A stretch of 36,844 bases of DNA from Acidobacteriota bacterium (lineage in GTDB: Bacteria > Acidobacteriota > Vicinamibacteria > Vicinamibacterales > UBA2999): assembly GCA_947465645.1 (NCBI GenBank), contig CANIBQ010000050.1, positions 1 through 36,844 of the forward strand, read 5' to 3'. The notes under the pieces were generated by a model. That model saw nothing but the letters and a program-made list of their open reading frames with translations, did not search any database and was not told the origin of the DNA. This document shows, piece by piece, positions 19,559 through 27,338 of this stretch (its first letter is position 1; each line of letters opens with the position of its first letter). A program made the translations under genes and the position numbers.

Positions 19559-20350
19559 GTGCGAACACGTATTGCAGCAGTGTGGCTCGCGGCCGCCGGC
19601 CTGCTTCCGATCGCGCTGGAGGCGCAAATCAGCGTGCCGACGACGCCGCCTCCAACGGCGCGCGCCGGCGGCAACATCACCACCAAGCCTCCGGTTGGGC
19701 CCCTGCCCAGGCAGGCGAACGGGCGCCCCGATCTCACCGGCCTCTGGCTCCGACGCGAGGGGACGGGCAACATCTCGCAGGGGCTCCCGAAGGGCGAGAC
19801 GATGCCCCTTCGGCCCGAGACGCTGAAGCGGATGCAGGCGCTGCAGGCGAAGGATGACCCCCAGACCAACTGCCTCCCGCTGCCGACCCCGCGCGGAAAT
19901 CCCTATCCGTTCCGCATGGTGGAGACGCCGGCGCACCTGTTCATCATCAACGAGTCGATGCACGGGTACCGGCAGGTGTTCATGGACGGCCGCAAGCATC
20001 CCGAGGATCTCGACCCGACGTGGCACGGTCATTCGATCGGCCGGTGGGAGGGGGACACGCTGGTGGTGGACACGGTCGGATTCAACGACCTCACCTGGTT
20101 CGACAACTACGGCCACCTGCACAGCGACAAGATGCGCGTCGTCGAGCGCTTCACGCGCACCGATCTCGGGACGCTCAGGATGGAGATCCTGATCGACGAC
20201 CCGGTCGCCTACACCAGGCCGTTCACGCTGACCTTCATCGCGTACCTGATGCCCGATCAGGAGCTGATGGAATACATGTGTGAGGAGAACAACCAGGACA
20301 AGCACTTCATCGAGGGTCCTGCCGCGCCAGGCCTGGCGCCGGCGAAGTGA
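19559..20350 (+). CDS. Exported protein of a PDxTGxW family (copy 1), unknown function
   Basis: A 263-residue exported protein (signal peptide VRTRIAAVWLAAAGLLPIA, GTG start at 19559). The mature part carries NGRPDLTGLWLRR, RGNPYPFRMVETPAHLFII, MDGRKHPEDLDPTWHGHSIG and RWEGDTLVVDTVGFND. These motifs recur in the second copy at 23008-23736 and I recall them from many acidobacterial exported proteins, but I cannot name a characterised family. It probably acts in the periplasm. It lies just downstream of DUF6152 copy 1 and ends at a strong hairpin. Confidence 0.85.
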   Translation: MRTRIAAVWLAAAGLLPIALEAQISVPTTPPPTARAGGNITTKPPVGPLPRQANGRPDLTGLWLRREGTGNISQGLPKGETMPLRPETLKRMQALQAKDDPQTNCLPLPTPRGNPYPFRMVETPAHLFIINESMHGYRQVFMDGRKHPEDLDPTWHGHSIGRWEGDTLVVDTVGFNDLTWFDNYGHLHSDKMRVVERFTRTDLGTLRMEILIDDPVAYTRPFTLTFIAYLMPDQELMEYMCEENNQDKHFIEGPAAPGLAPAK

Positions 20351-20352
20351 CG

Positions 20353-20377
20353 CGTGGGCGCGGTTCTCGCGCCCACG
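20353..20377. terminator. Bidirectional hairpin terminator between two convergent genes
   Basis: CGTGGGCGCG-GTTCT-CGCGCCCACG is a perfect 10-bp stem with a 5-nt loop in the 36-bp gap between the stops at 20350 (plus strand) and 20387 (minus strand). No long T tract is present, but position and stem strength support a shared terminator. Confidence 0.6.
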
Positions 20378-20386
20378 GCCCCATGC

Positions 20387-20926
20387 TTACCGCACTCGTT
20401 CGAGCTGCCCGCGCGCCACACCGCCGGGGTTCAGCGTCGAATGGGTATTGAAGTAGAACCCTGCCGGGTTGTTGATGATCGCCTGTGCCGTCACGGGATC
20501 GACGGTGACCACCGGTGACTCATATACAACGTTGCCCCCGGAGACGACCGCGGGCCTGGCGGCGGAGAGGGTGGAGTTCACGGTGACGGGACCGTTGACG
20601 CCGAACGCTCCGGGGTGGATATGTGCTCCCACGACGGTCGTCCCCTCGGGAAAGCGGGTGAGGTCGAAGTAGAACTGCGCGGTCGCCGCGGTGATCGCAT
20701 CCCCCGCGCCGCGCGTCACGTTCATCTGGACCTGCACCGAGCCGAAGCCTGACTGCTCGGCGTTGCTGACGGGCGGCACCTCGTTGGCCGGCCTGAGCAC
20801 GGCGCTGAAGATAAGGGGCGCGCTCGAGGGCCCCGTGGTGGAATCGTCGTCACCACAGCCAGTAAGGAACAGGGCCGGGAGAAGGATGATGCTCGCGAGA
20901 GAGGAGATACGTCGCCGGTTGGTCAT
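20387..20926 (-). CDS. CHRD-domain lipoprotein
   Basis: The 179-residue protein has a lipoprotein signal sequence with lipobox LTGC and mature start CGDDDSTTGPSS. It then carries a CHRD domain: RPANEVPPVSNAEQSGFGSV, AQFYFDLTRFPEGTTVVGAHIH and FYFNTHSTLNPGGVARGQL, ending with the typical RGQL motif. CHRD domains are found in chordin and in many bacterial exported proteins; function in bacteria is unclear. The ATG at 20926 is used; an ATG 21 bases upstream is possible. It is divergent from the carbonic anhydrase gene. Confidence 0.9.
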   Translation of the reverse strand: MTNRRRISSLASIILLPALFLTGCGDDDSTTGPSSAPLIFSAVLRPANEVPPVSNAEQSGFGSVQVQMNVTRGAGDAITAATAQFYFDLTRFPEGTTVVGAHIHPGAFGVNGPVTVNSTLSAARPAVVSGGNVVYESPVVTVDPVTAQAIINNPAGFYFNTHSTLNPGGVARGQLERVR

Positions 20927-21088
20927 GTCGGCGTGGCGCGCAAACATGCTGCCGGGCGCCAGCGCGATTTTTCTGTGGTTTTTCGTGGTCGAGCCGGGTG
21001 TTCGCGCTTTCGAGATTCCAGACAGCTTTCGCGAATCGTAAGGGGCGTCGGGATTCAAGACCGGCCTGGGCGGGCCGATTCTCCCCCT

Positions 21089-21790
21089 GTGAAGACTTCC
21101 AGACTGATTGTCCTCGGCACCCTGCTCAGCCTGGGTGGAATGGCCCTTCCGCACGCGGAGGAACCGGTGGTCCGGGTGGCCACCTCACGCGACGCGCTCG
21201 CCATGCTCAAGCTTGGCAACGACCGGTTCGCGCGCAACGCGTCCACGCCCGTGTCGCTCAGCCCGCACACGCGCATGGGGTTGACCAAGGGTCAGCAGCC
21301 CTTCGCGATGGTGCTGTCGTGCGCCGACTCGCGGGTGCCGCCGGAATACATTTTCAACGCCGGCCTCGGTGAGCTGTTCGTCGTCCGGGCCGCCGGCGAG
21401 GTCGTCGATCGCTCCATCATGGCGACCCTCGAGTACGGCGCCGAGCACCTGCACATCCCGCTGCTCGTCGTGCTGGGCCACGAATCGTGCGGCGCCGTGA
21501 AGGCAGTCGTCGACGGGGCACACGTCGAAGGGCCGAATCTCGAATACATGGTGAAGGCGATCAAGGCGGCGAGCCGCCGCACGCCTTCGGAGAAGGTGGA
21601 GTTGAGGAGCGCGATTCTCGGCAACGTCGAGCAGGTGATCAACGACGCGCTGGCCGGCAGCGAGATCCTGCGGCATGCCGTGCAGGGCGGGTCGATGCAG
21701 GTGGTCGGCGGCTACTACGAGCTCGCCAGCGGACGCGTGCTGTTCTCGGAGCCGATCACCTCGGCGCCGTCAACGCTCGCGCGGAAGTAA
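21089..21790 (+). CDS. Periplasmic beta-class carbonic anhydrase
   Basis: The 233-residue protein interconverts CO2 and bicarbonate. Zinc ligands are visible: C78 and catalytic D80-R82 in LSCADSRVPPE, and H131 and C134 in VLGHESCGAVKA. It matches the beta (Can/CynT) class. A hydrophobic N-terminal stretch (VKTSRLIVLGTLLSLGGMALPHA) suggests export to the periplasm, which is less usual than the cytoplasmic form. The GTG start at 21089 is chosen to give this signal peptide. The next gene starts 4 bp after its stop and encodes a His-rich repeat protein. Confidence 0.92.
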   Translation: MKTSRLIVLGTLLSLGGMALPHAEEPVVRVATSRDALAMLKLGNDRFARNASTPVSLSPHTRMGLTKGQQPFAMVLSCADSRVPPEYIFNAGLGELFVVRAAGEVVDRSIMATLEYGAEHLHIPLLVVLGHESCGAVKAVVDGAHVEGPNLEYMVKAIKAASRRTPSEKVELRSAILGNVEQVINDALAGSEILRHAVQGGSMQVVGGYYELASGRVLFSEPITSAPSTLARK

Positions 21791-21794
21791 CGCC

Positions 21795-22493
21795 ATGCGC
21801 CGCGCACTTTGTCTCGTCGTCATGTTCCTCGCCGGCGCCGAGGTCGTTGCGCAGTCGCACGACAAGCCTGCTGCGCATCCAGCGCCCGCGAAGGCGCCGT
21901 CACCCGCGCACGCAGCCCCGGCTGCACCCGTAAAGACGGCGCCAGCGGCACACGCGGCCGCGCCGGCGAAGGCAGCGCTCGCAAAGGCGGCGCCCGCAAC
22001 GCACGCCGCCGCTGCGCCCGCGAAGGCCGCGCCGGCTGCCCACGCTGCTCCAGCGACGGCCGCGCCGGCTCCACACGTTGCTCCCACGAAAGCGACACCC
22101 TCGGCGCACGGCGCTGCGGCCGCGCCGGCGAAGCCGTCTCCGGCCGCACATGCCGCGCCCGCGAAGCTGGCGCCGTCTGCGCATGCTGCTCCGGCCAAGG
22201 CCGCGCCGGCACTGGGCGGGAGCGACGCGGATCTGATTCGCGTTGCGAAGGCGATCGCGGCCGCTGTTGCCCCGAGTCAACCCGGGAGTTCGTCCGCTCA
22301 CTCCGGGGATTCGTCCGCTACGCCCCGGCCGGTGCGGCGGCCGCCGCCGGCGCGTGCGCTCCCGCGCTACGCGGTGCGGTGGCCGTCTGGCGACATCCAC
22401 TGGAGCGTTCCCTGGCCCGCGGCGCCCGAGGGATTCACCCTCTCATGGCCTGCCCAGGGAGAAGACACGGTCGCCCTGCAGTCTCAGAACTAG
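21795..22493 (+). CDS. Secreted His/Ala/Pro/Lys-repeat protein
   Basis: The 232-residue product has a signal peptide (MRRALCLVVMFLAGAEVVAQ), then about 125 residues of low complexity built from variants of PAAHAAPAK with at least ten histidines at intervals of about 8-15. After an acidic/hydrophobic segment (GGSDADLIRVAKAIAAAVA) and a Pro/Arg linker it ends in a compact, conserved-looking tail: ALPRYAVRWPSGDIHWSVPW and TLSWPAQGEDTV. The ATG at 21795 is 4 bp after the carbonic anhydrase stop, so the two are almost certainly co-expressed. The repeat gives an artefactual Ala/Gly-rich frame on the other strand. Function is not recognised; His spacing could bind metal. Confidence 0.72.
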   Translation: MRRALCLVVMFLAGAEVVAQSHDKPAAHPAPAKAPSPAHAAPAAPVKTAPAAHAAAPAKAALAKAAPATHAAAAPAKAAPAAHAAPATAAPAPHVAPTKATPSAHGAAAAPAKPSPAAHAAPAKLAPSAHAAPAKAAPALGGSDADLIRVAKAIAAAVAPSQPGSSSAHSGDSSATPRPVRRPPPARALPRYAVRWPSGDIHWSVPWPAAPEGFTLSWPAQGEDTVALQSQN

Positions 22494-22571
22494 CCATCCT
22501 TCGGCGTACCCGTCGCGGCATGCTGTTCCCGGCGGTTCGGGCTACAATCTTGCCGAAGTGAGGGTACTGCG

Positions 22572-22967
22572 ATGACGCGACGTACTGTGTTGGCCCTGTC
22601 GTTCGGCGTGTTCTTCTGTACCGTCTCCGTTGTTGCCCACCACAGTGCGGCCGCTGCCTACGACACCGCAAACAAGATCACGCTGCAAGGAAAAGTCACG
22701 AAGGTCGAGTGGAAGAACCCGCACGTCTTCTATTACCTCGACGTGGCTGACGCGTCGGGTGCCGTGACCAACTGGTCGATCGAAGCGTCCACTCCCAATC
22801 AGCTGTATCGGAATGGCTGGAGGAAGGACGACGTGAAGCTGGGAGACGCGGTGACTGTGACCGGCTCATCGCCGGCGAGAAACCGGTTGCCGAAGGCATA
22901 CGGCGGCATCCTGACCCTGGCGGATGGCCGCAAGGTGTTCAGCGGCTCCGCGGCGACCGACCAGTAG
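22572..22967 (+). CDS. Exported DUF6152-like small protein (copy 2)
   Basis: A 131-residue relative of the protein at 19141-19539. After a signal peptide ending near VSVVA it reads HHSAAAAYDTANKITLQGKV, TKVEWKNPHVFYYLDV and EASTPNQLYRNGWRKDDVKL, the same scaffold as copy 1 (GHHSFA..., VTKVEWTNPH, NGWKRTTLKIGD). Length is the same to within one residue. It converges on a PDxTGxW protein (23008-23736) that is on the other strand, unlike copy 1, whose PDxTGxW partner is codirectional. Function unknown. Confidence 0.85.
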   Translation: MTRRTVLALSFGVFFCTVSVVAHHSAAAAYDTANKITLQGKVTKVEWKNPHVFYYLDVADASGAVTNWSIEASTPNQLYRNGWRKDDVKLGDAVTVTGSSPARNRLPKAYGGILTLADGRKVFSGSAATDQ

Positions 22968-23007
22968 CCCGCCTTCGCCGCTTCGTCGGCTTCGGCGTGG
23001 CAGGCGC

Positions 23008-23736
23008 TTACTTCGGAAACGTCGGCGGGTTCTTGTGCTCCGGTCCCGCCAGGCCCTGCAGCGCATCGCCCAGTGATCGTTCGTTGTCGGCGCACCGCGC
23101 CGGCATCAGGCGGATGTCTTTCGCCATCCGGCGCGCGTTGCGCCCGTAGGTGAACGGCTTGGTGAAAAACACCGGATCGTCGATGGTGACGGTCAGGCGG
23201 ATCGTATCCGGGCCGGTCTTCTGGAACCGCTCGGTGATGCGCAGCTTGTCGCTGTGCTCGAACCCGTCGGTGTCCAGCCAGGTCTCCTCCCTCATCCCGA
23301 TCGTGTCGACGACCAGGGTGTCACCCTCCCACCTGCCGACGGAATGCCCCATCCACTCCGGATAGTCGAGGATGTCTTCCGGGTGCTTCCGTCCGTCCGT
23401 GTAGATCATCCGGTAGTCGATGTGCTCGGTGATGATGGCGATCACCCCTGGCGTCTGGACGATCTGGAAGGGATTGGTTGACTGCAACCCTCGCGTCGGG
23501 CCGTAGGGAAGGCACTTGTAGGACGGCGAGTTCGCCATGTCCACCTTGCGATATCTCTCGGCTCCGTAGGGCGTGAGCGAAATGTCCTGGCCGGGCAGGA
23601 GCACCGCGGTGATATCGGGCGCCGGCGCAATCCAGATGCCCGTGAAGTCCGGACGCGACTGCGCGGCTGCGGGGGTACTCGCTGCGACCAGCGCGAGGAG
23701 GAGGACGGCGGGCATTCTTCCCATGTGGTGCCGCAT
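23008..23736 (-). CDS. Exported protein of the PDxTGxW family (copy 2), unknown function
   Basis: A 242-residue exported protein with signal peptide MRHHMGRMPAVLLLALVAAS and mature start near QSRPDFTGIWIAP. It shares NPFQIVQTP, TDGRKHPEDI, GHSVGRWEGDTLVVDTIGMR and TIDDPVFFTKPFTYG with copy 1. An internal ATG at 23724 is an equally good start. Together with copy 1 it forms a duplicated family in this window. It is divergent from the cyclase-family gene across about 68 bp. Biochemical role unknown. Confidence 0.82.
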   Translation of the reverse strand: MRHHMGRMPAVLLLALVAASTPAAAQSRPDFTGIWIAPAPDITAVLLPGQDISLTPYGAERYRKVDMANSPSYKCLPYGPTRGLQSTNPFQIVQTPGVIAIITEHIDYRMIYTDGRKHPEDILDYPEWMGHSVGRWEGDTLVVDTIGMREETWLDTDGFEHSDKLRITERFQKTGPDTIRLTVTIDDPVFFTKPFTYGRNARRMAKDIRLMPARCADNERSLGDALQGLAGPEHKNPPTFPK

Positions 23737-23804
23737 TATTTGAACGGCCCGCTCGCGATGTCAAGGCGGCGTCGAGCCGCAGCGCAGGTGTATAGTTCAC
23801 GGCC

Positions 23805-24773
23805 ATGAGCACATACATCTCACGGACGCTTGTCGCCATCGCGACGCTGTCGGTTCTCTGGCTGGCAAGCGCCCCCGTCAGCGCGCAGGGCTGGCGCCCG
23901 CCGACCGACGCTGAACGCTGCCCGTCGAAATGGGGGGCTGGCGACGAGCGGGGGACCGCGAACCTGATGAAGCCGGAAGTAGTCCTCCGGGCCGCGCGGT
24001 TGATCACCAGAGGCGAGGTCATCGAGCTGGCGCACCCCCTGTTCGCCGGGATGCCCTTCTACGGGGAACGCGTCTTCAGCCAGCAGTTGAAGAGGACCAA
24101 CGGGCCGCTCGGATCGAATACCCGCAATTCGAACGAGGAGATGGTGACGACCGAGCTCGGACAGGTGGGCACGCAGATCGACGGCTTCGGCCATCAGTCC
24201 ATCGGCAACGGGCTCTACAACTGCGTCGAGATGGACAAGGTCGCCACCCGAAGCGGCTTTTCAAAACTCGGGATCGAGAAGGCGGGTGGCCTGTTCACGC
24301 GCGGCGTCCTGATCGACGTGGCGGCGCTGCGCGGCGTCGAGATGCTCGGCGATCAGTACGAAATCACAGCCCAGGATCTGCAGGATGCGCTGAAGCGCCA
24401 GAAGCTGACGCTCGAGACCGGCGACGCGGTCATCGTCAATACGGGGTTCGGACGCCTGTGGGGCAAGGACGACGTCCGCTACTACCGAACGCAGCCGGGC
24501 CTGGGCATCGGCGCCGCCGAGTGGCTGGTGCGGCAGAATCCGATGATCGTCGGCTCCGACAGCTGCTGCGTCGAGGTCAATCCCAATCCCGATCCCAAGC
24601 TCAGTTCGCCCGTGCATCAGATCCTGCTGGTGGCGAACGGGATCTATTTGATTGAAAGTCTCAAGCTCGATGAACTCCTGGCGAAGGGCATCCACGAATT
24701 CGCGTTCATCGTCGAGCCGCTGAAGCTCAGAGGCGCGACCGGTTCCTCGGTGGCGCCGATCGCGGTGCGCTGA
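23805..24773 (+). CDS. Exported cyclase-family metal-dependent hydrolase
   Basis: The 322-residue product has a signal peptide (SVLWLASAPVSAQ) and the cyclase fold (PF04199, relatives of kynurenine formamidase). The key metal-site motif appears as GTQIDGFGHQ, a GTQ variant of the usual HxGTHxDxPxH. A second conserved segment, GDAVIVNTGFGRLW, and IVGSDSCCVEVNP follow. The family hydrolyses amide or ring bonds in varied substrates; this one is probably periplasmic and its substrate is unknown. The ATG at 23805 yields a clear signal sequence. Confidence 0.85.
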   Translation: MSTYISRTLVAIATLSVLWLASAPVSAQGWRPPTDAERCPSKWGAGDERGTANLMKPEVVLRAARLITRGEVIELAHPLFAGMPFYGERVFSQQLKRTNGPLGSNTRNSNEEMVTTELGQVGTQIDGFGHQSIGNGLYNCVEMDKVATRSGFSKLGIEKAGGLFTRGVLIDVAALRGVEMLGDQYEITAQDLQDALKRQKLTLETGDAVIVNTGFGRLWGKDDVRYYRTQPGLGIGAAEWLVRQNPMIVGSDSCCVEVNPNPDPKLSSPVHQILLVANGIYLIESLKLDELLAKGIHEFAFIVEPLKLRGATGSSVAPIAVR

Positions 24774-24819
24774 CCGTGGCTCCGGCTATGATTCCAGCGA
24801 CGACCAGATGGAGATACAG

Positions 24820-25590
24820 ATGAAAACGTTGTCCATGCTCACCGCATGCCTGGCCCTGTCGGTCATGGCGCCGTCGGTAGCGATCGCACAGCACGGCTTG
24901 CCCGGCGGCACGCCGATGACCTTCTTCGTGACCAGCACGTCGATTGGCGATGGCGGCAATCTGGGCGGGCTGGCCGGCGCCGATGCGTTCTGTCAGGGTC
25001 TCGCCGCGAAGGTAGGCGCGGGCGGCCGGACGTGGCGCGCATACCTCAGCACGCAGGCGCGGCCCGGGCAGCCGGCCGTCAACGCGCGCGATCGAATCGG
25101 CAGGGGCCCGTGGCACAACTTCGAAGGCGTCATGGTCGCCCGCGACGTCGCGCACCTGCACGGAGACACGCTGGACCTCGCGCGGCTTGGGAACAACCTT
25201 CATAAGCGTACCGGCCTGACCGAGCAGGGCCAGATCGTCCCAGGCCTGAACGACTACAAGCAGCCCAACGACGGCGTCTGGGAGCACGTGAAGACGACGC
25301 CCTACAGCAACCGGCACGAGGTGTTGACCGGCTCGCACCTTGACGGGCGCGCGTATCCGGCCGGCCTCGACTACACCTGCGACAACTGGACGAGCAACAA
25401 GGATCCTGGTCCGGGACAACGAGGCATGGGCGAGGGCCCCGGCAAGCCGAACGTGCAGATAGGATTCCCCGATCGAAACGGCGGCGGCAACGGCTCCTGG
25501 AATTCCTCGCACGGCACCAACGGCTGCAGCCAGACCGCGCTGGTCATGACCCATGGCATCGGCATGCTCTATTGCTTCGCGGCGAACTGA
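24820..25590 (+). CDS. Secreted lectin-fold-like protein (tandem copy 1)
   Basis: A 256-residue exported protein (signal peptide ending SVAIA). The mature domain reads GTPMTFFVTSTSIGDGGNLG, GGLAGADAFCQGLA, TWRAYLSTQARPGQPAVNAR and ends in NGSWNSSHGTNGCSQTALV and LYCFAAN. This resembles DUF1554-like C-type-lectin-related folds seen in Leptospira and other bacteria. Four cysteines (in AFCQG, YTCDNW, NGCSQT, LYCFA) could form two disulfides. The ATG at 24820 has a GGAG ribosome-binding site. A paralogue follows 8 bp downstream. Ligand unknown. Confidence 0.78.
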   Translation: MKTLSMLTACLALSVMAPSVAIAQHGLPGGTPMTFFVTSTSIGDGGNLGGLAGADAFCQGLAAKVGAGGRTWRAYLSTQARPGQPAVNARDRIGRGPWHNFEGVMVARDVAHLHGDTLDLARLGNNLHKRTGLTEQGQIVPGLNDYKQPNDGVWEHVKTTPYSNRHEVLTGSHLDGRAYPAGLDYTCDNWTSNKDPGPGQRGMGEGPGKPNVQIGFPDRNGGGNGSWNSSHGTNGCSQTALVMTHGIGMLYCFAAN

Positions 25591-25598
25591 GAACACTC

Positions 25599-26333
25599 AT
25601 GACACACATCGCCCATTGGATAGTCATCAGCGCAGTCGTCGTCCTGGCGCACTCCGGGCCGGCGCTCGCGCAGGGCTCACAGCCGATGCCCACGTCGGAA
25701 AACATCCCCTCGAGCCTGATGACGTTCTTCGTCACCAGTGAGCCGATCGGCAACGGCGGGAATCTTGGCGGGCTGGCAGGTGCGGATGCGCACTGCTCGA
25801 AGCTCGCGTCAGCGGCTGGGGCAGGCGGGAAGACGTGGCGCGCCTATCTCAGCACCCAGGCACGCCCTGGCCAGCCAGCGGTCAACGCGCGGGATCGTAT
25901 CGGCAACGGTCCGTGGTTCCATCCGAAAGAGAGGCTCCTGGACTACCTGAATCGCCGGCTGAGCCGGCCGATCGTCGGTTCTCAGATTCATGGGGACACG
26001 CTGGCCGAAGCGCAGCGCGGCAGCAACCTGACGAAGGAGTTTGCGCTGACCGAAAAGGGCGAGCTCATAAACGGGACCGATGACCCGTTGCCGACGCGTC
26101 ACGACATGCTGACTGGCACCCAGCCCGATGGACGCGCGTTTACCGGTACCGCGGACCGCACGTGCAACAACTGGACGAGCAACGGCGCGGGCGCCGCGCA
26201 GGTTGGCCACTCCGATCGCGTCGGCTACGGGAACCAGTCGTGGAACTCGTCGCACGCCACGGCCGGCTGCAGCCAGACCGATCTCGTCGCCTCGGGAGGC
26301 GTCGGGTTGTTCTACTGCTTCGCCGTGAACTAG
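25599..26333 (+). CDS. Secreted lectin-fold-like protein (tandem copy 2)
   Basis: The 244-residue paralogue of the preceding gene keeps the signal peptide (VVVLAHSGPALAQ), FFVTSEPIGNGGNLGGLAGA, TWRAYLSTQARPGQPAVNAR and NSSHATAGCSQTDL with YCFAVN, including the four cysteines. The middle third differs, so the copies have diverged after duplication. It converges with the VKOR-thioredoxin gene across 16 bp. The ATG at 25599 is used over a TTG upstream. Function is unknown. Confidence 0.78.
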   Translation: MTHIAHWIVISAVVVLAHSGPALAQGSQPMPTSENIPSSLMTFFVTSEPIGNGGNLGGLAGADAHCSKLASAAGAGGKTWRAYLSTQARPGQPAVNARDRIGNGPWFHPKERLLDYLNRRLSRPIVGSQIHGDTLAEAQRGSNLTKEFALTEKGELINGTDDPLPTRHDMLTGTQPDGRAFTGTADRTCNNWTSNGAGAAQVGHSDRVGYGNQSWNSSHATAGCSQTDLVASGGVGLFYCFAVN

Positions 26334-26349
26334 CCGGAAAACAGGGACG

Positions 26350-27234
26350 CTACTTGAAGCTGGCCGCCCCCTGAAACCCAGAGGCGTCGGCGAGTTGGGC
26401 CAGGCTCAACACCTCCCCGACACTCGCTGCCCGGCCATCGATGATCCACGTCGGATAGCTCTGCACGCCGGCCCTGGTGCAGGACGGCGCCTGCGGGGCA
26501 TTGCGTCCCGCGGGGCTGCATTCGATGTACGGGAGGCGGACGGCTGACGCGCCGAAGAGCGCCTTCTGTTCCTGGCAATGCGGACACCACGACGCCCCGT
26601 AGAACAAGGCGCCTTCCTCGGCCAGGTGCTCGGCCAGCGCGCGGGTCGCAGGGTCTTCCGGCCCGATGGGCTCGGCCTGCGGCGCGACGTAGTTGGCGTG
26701 GAGCAGCAGGATCACCACGGCCGCGAGCGCGCCGCGGCCGGCAATCAGGCCCGCCCAGGAGCGGTGGGCCATCGCCGGCGGACGTTGCCACACCACCAGC
26801 GCCAGCGCCGTCGTCAAGAGCGCGAGCGACGTGAGGCAGTACGGGCACGCGGACTCGAGAATCGTCAGCGACACCACCGTTAGGTAGACGCTGTAGCAGA
26901 CCCCGAAAAATGCGGCGGTCCAGGCATAGGACCAGTGCGTATCTTCCCGGCGCACGAACGCGATGGCTGCGAGCCCGGCATAGGCCAACAGTCCCCAGAG
27001 GGCCGTCGGCAGGCCGAGCAGGGTCGCCCAGCGGCTGGTGAGGACGGCGTCGCATCCGCCGCCGGCTGAACATCCCTGCACCGCGCTGCCGGTGAATGCC
27101 GTGAAGGACAAGTACCCCGTCAGCAGCAGGCCCAGGATGCTCACTGCCAGGAGCGGCCAATTCGGCCCGTCCCGGAGTGCGTGAGTCTCGGACCGGGTCT
27201 TCGACCCTCGTTGTGTTTTCGGTTTTTTGCTCAT
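26350..27234 (-). CDS. VKOR-thioredoxin fusion, thiol-disulfide exchange protein
   Basis: The 294-residue protein has four to five membrane segments with the VKOR cysteines C55 and C61 (GCSAGGGC) and the CPYC active site (C130, C133). A soluble thioredoxin-like domain follows with WCPHC (C217, C220) and the cis-proline region YPTW. Such fusions reoxidise a periplasmic thiol oxidase and use quinone as acceptor, replacing DsbB. The N-terminal SKKPKTQRGSKTR is a basic cytoplasmic leader. It converges with the tandem lectin-like genes, whose products carry four conserved cysteines. Confidence 0.92.
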   Translation of the reverse strand: MSKKPKTQRGSKTRSETHALRDGPNWPLLAVSILGLLLTGYLSFTAFTGSAVQGCSAGGGCDAVLTSRWATLLGLPTALWGLLAYAGLAAIAFVRREDTHWSYAWTAAFFGVCYSVYLTVVSLTILESACPYCLTSLALLTTALALVVWQRPPAMAHRSWAGLIAGRGALAAVVILLLHANYVAPQAEPIGPEDPATRALAEHLAEEGALFYGASWCPHCQEQKALFGASAVRLPYIECSPAGRNAPQAPSCTRAGVQSYPTWIIDGRAASVGEVLSLAQLADASGFQGAASFK

Positions 27235-27293
27235 GCTCGCTCCGCGGATATTACCTTCTATCGTATCCGGGAGAGGTAGGACGCCTGGCGGTT

Positions 27294-27321
27294 CCGGGCA
27301 CGGCCACGCGGCCGCGCCCGG
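27294..27321. terminator. GC-rich hairpin downstream of the repeat lipoprotein
   Basis: CCGGGC-A-CGGCC-ACGC-GGCCG-C-GCCCGG pairs as an 11-bp stem with one A/C mismatch. It is just past the lipoprotein stop (27339, minus strand). No T-run follows, so it is a candidate terminator or attenuator only. Confidence 0.4.
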
Positions 27322-27338
27322 AGGCGAATGATCAACGT

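Noticed and set aside
21770..22198. Ala/Gly repeat-like minus-strand frame (AGAA-type)
   Set aside because: It is the reverse reading of the His/Ala/Pro repeat region; the PE-PGRS-like look is an artefact.
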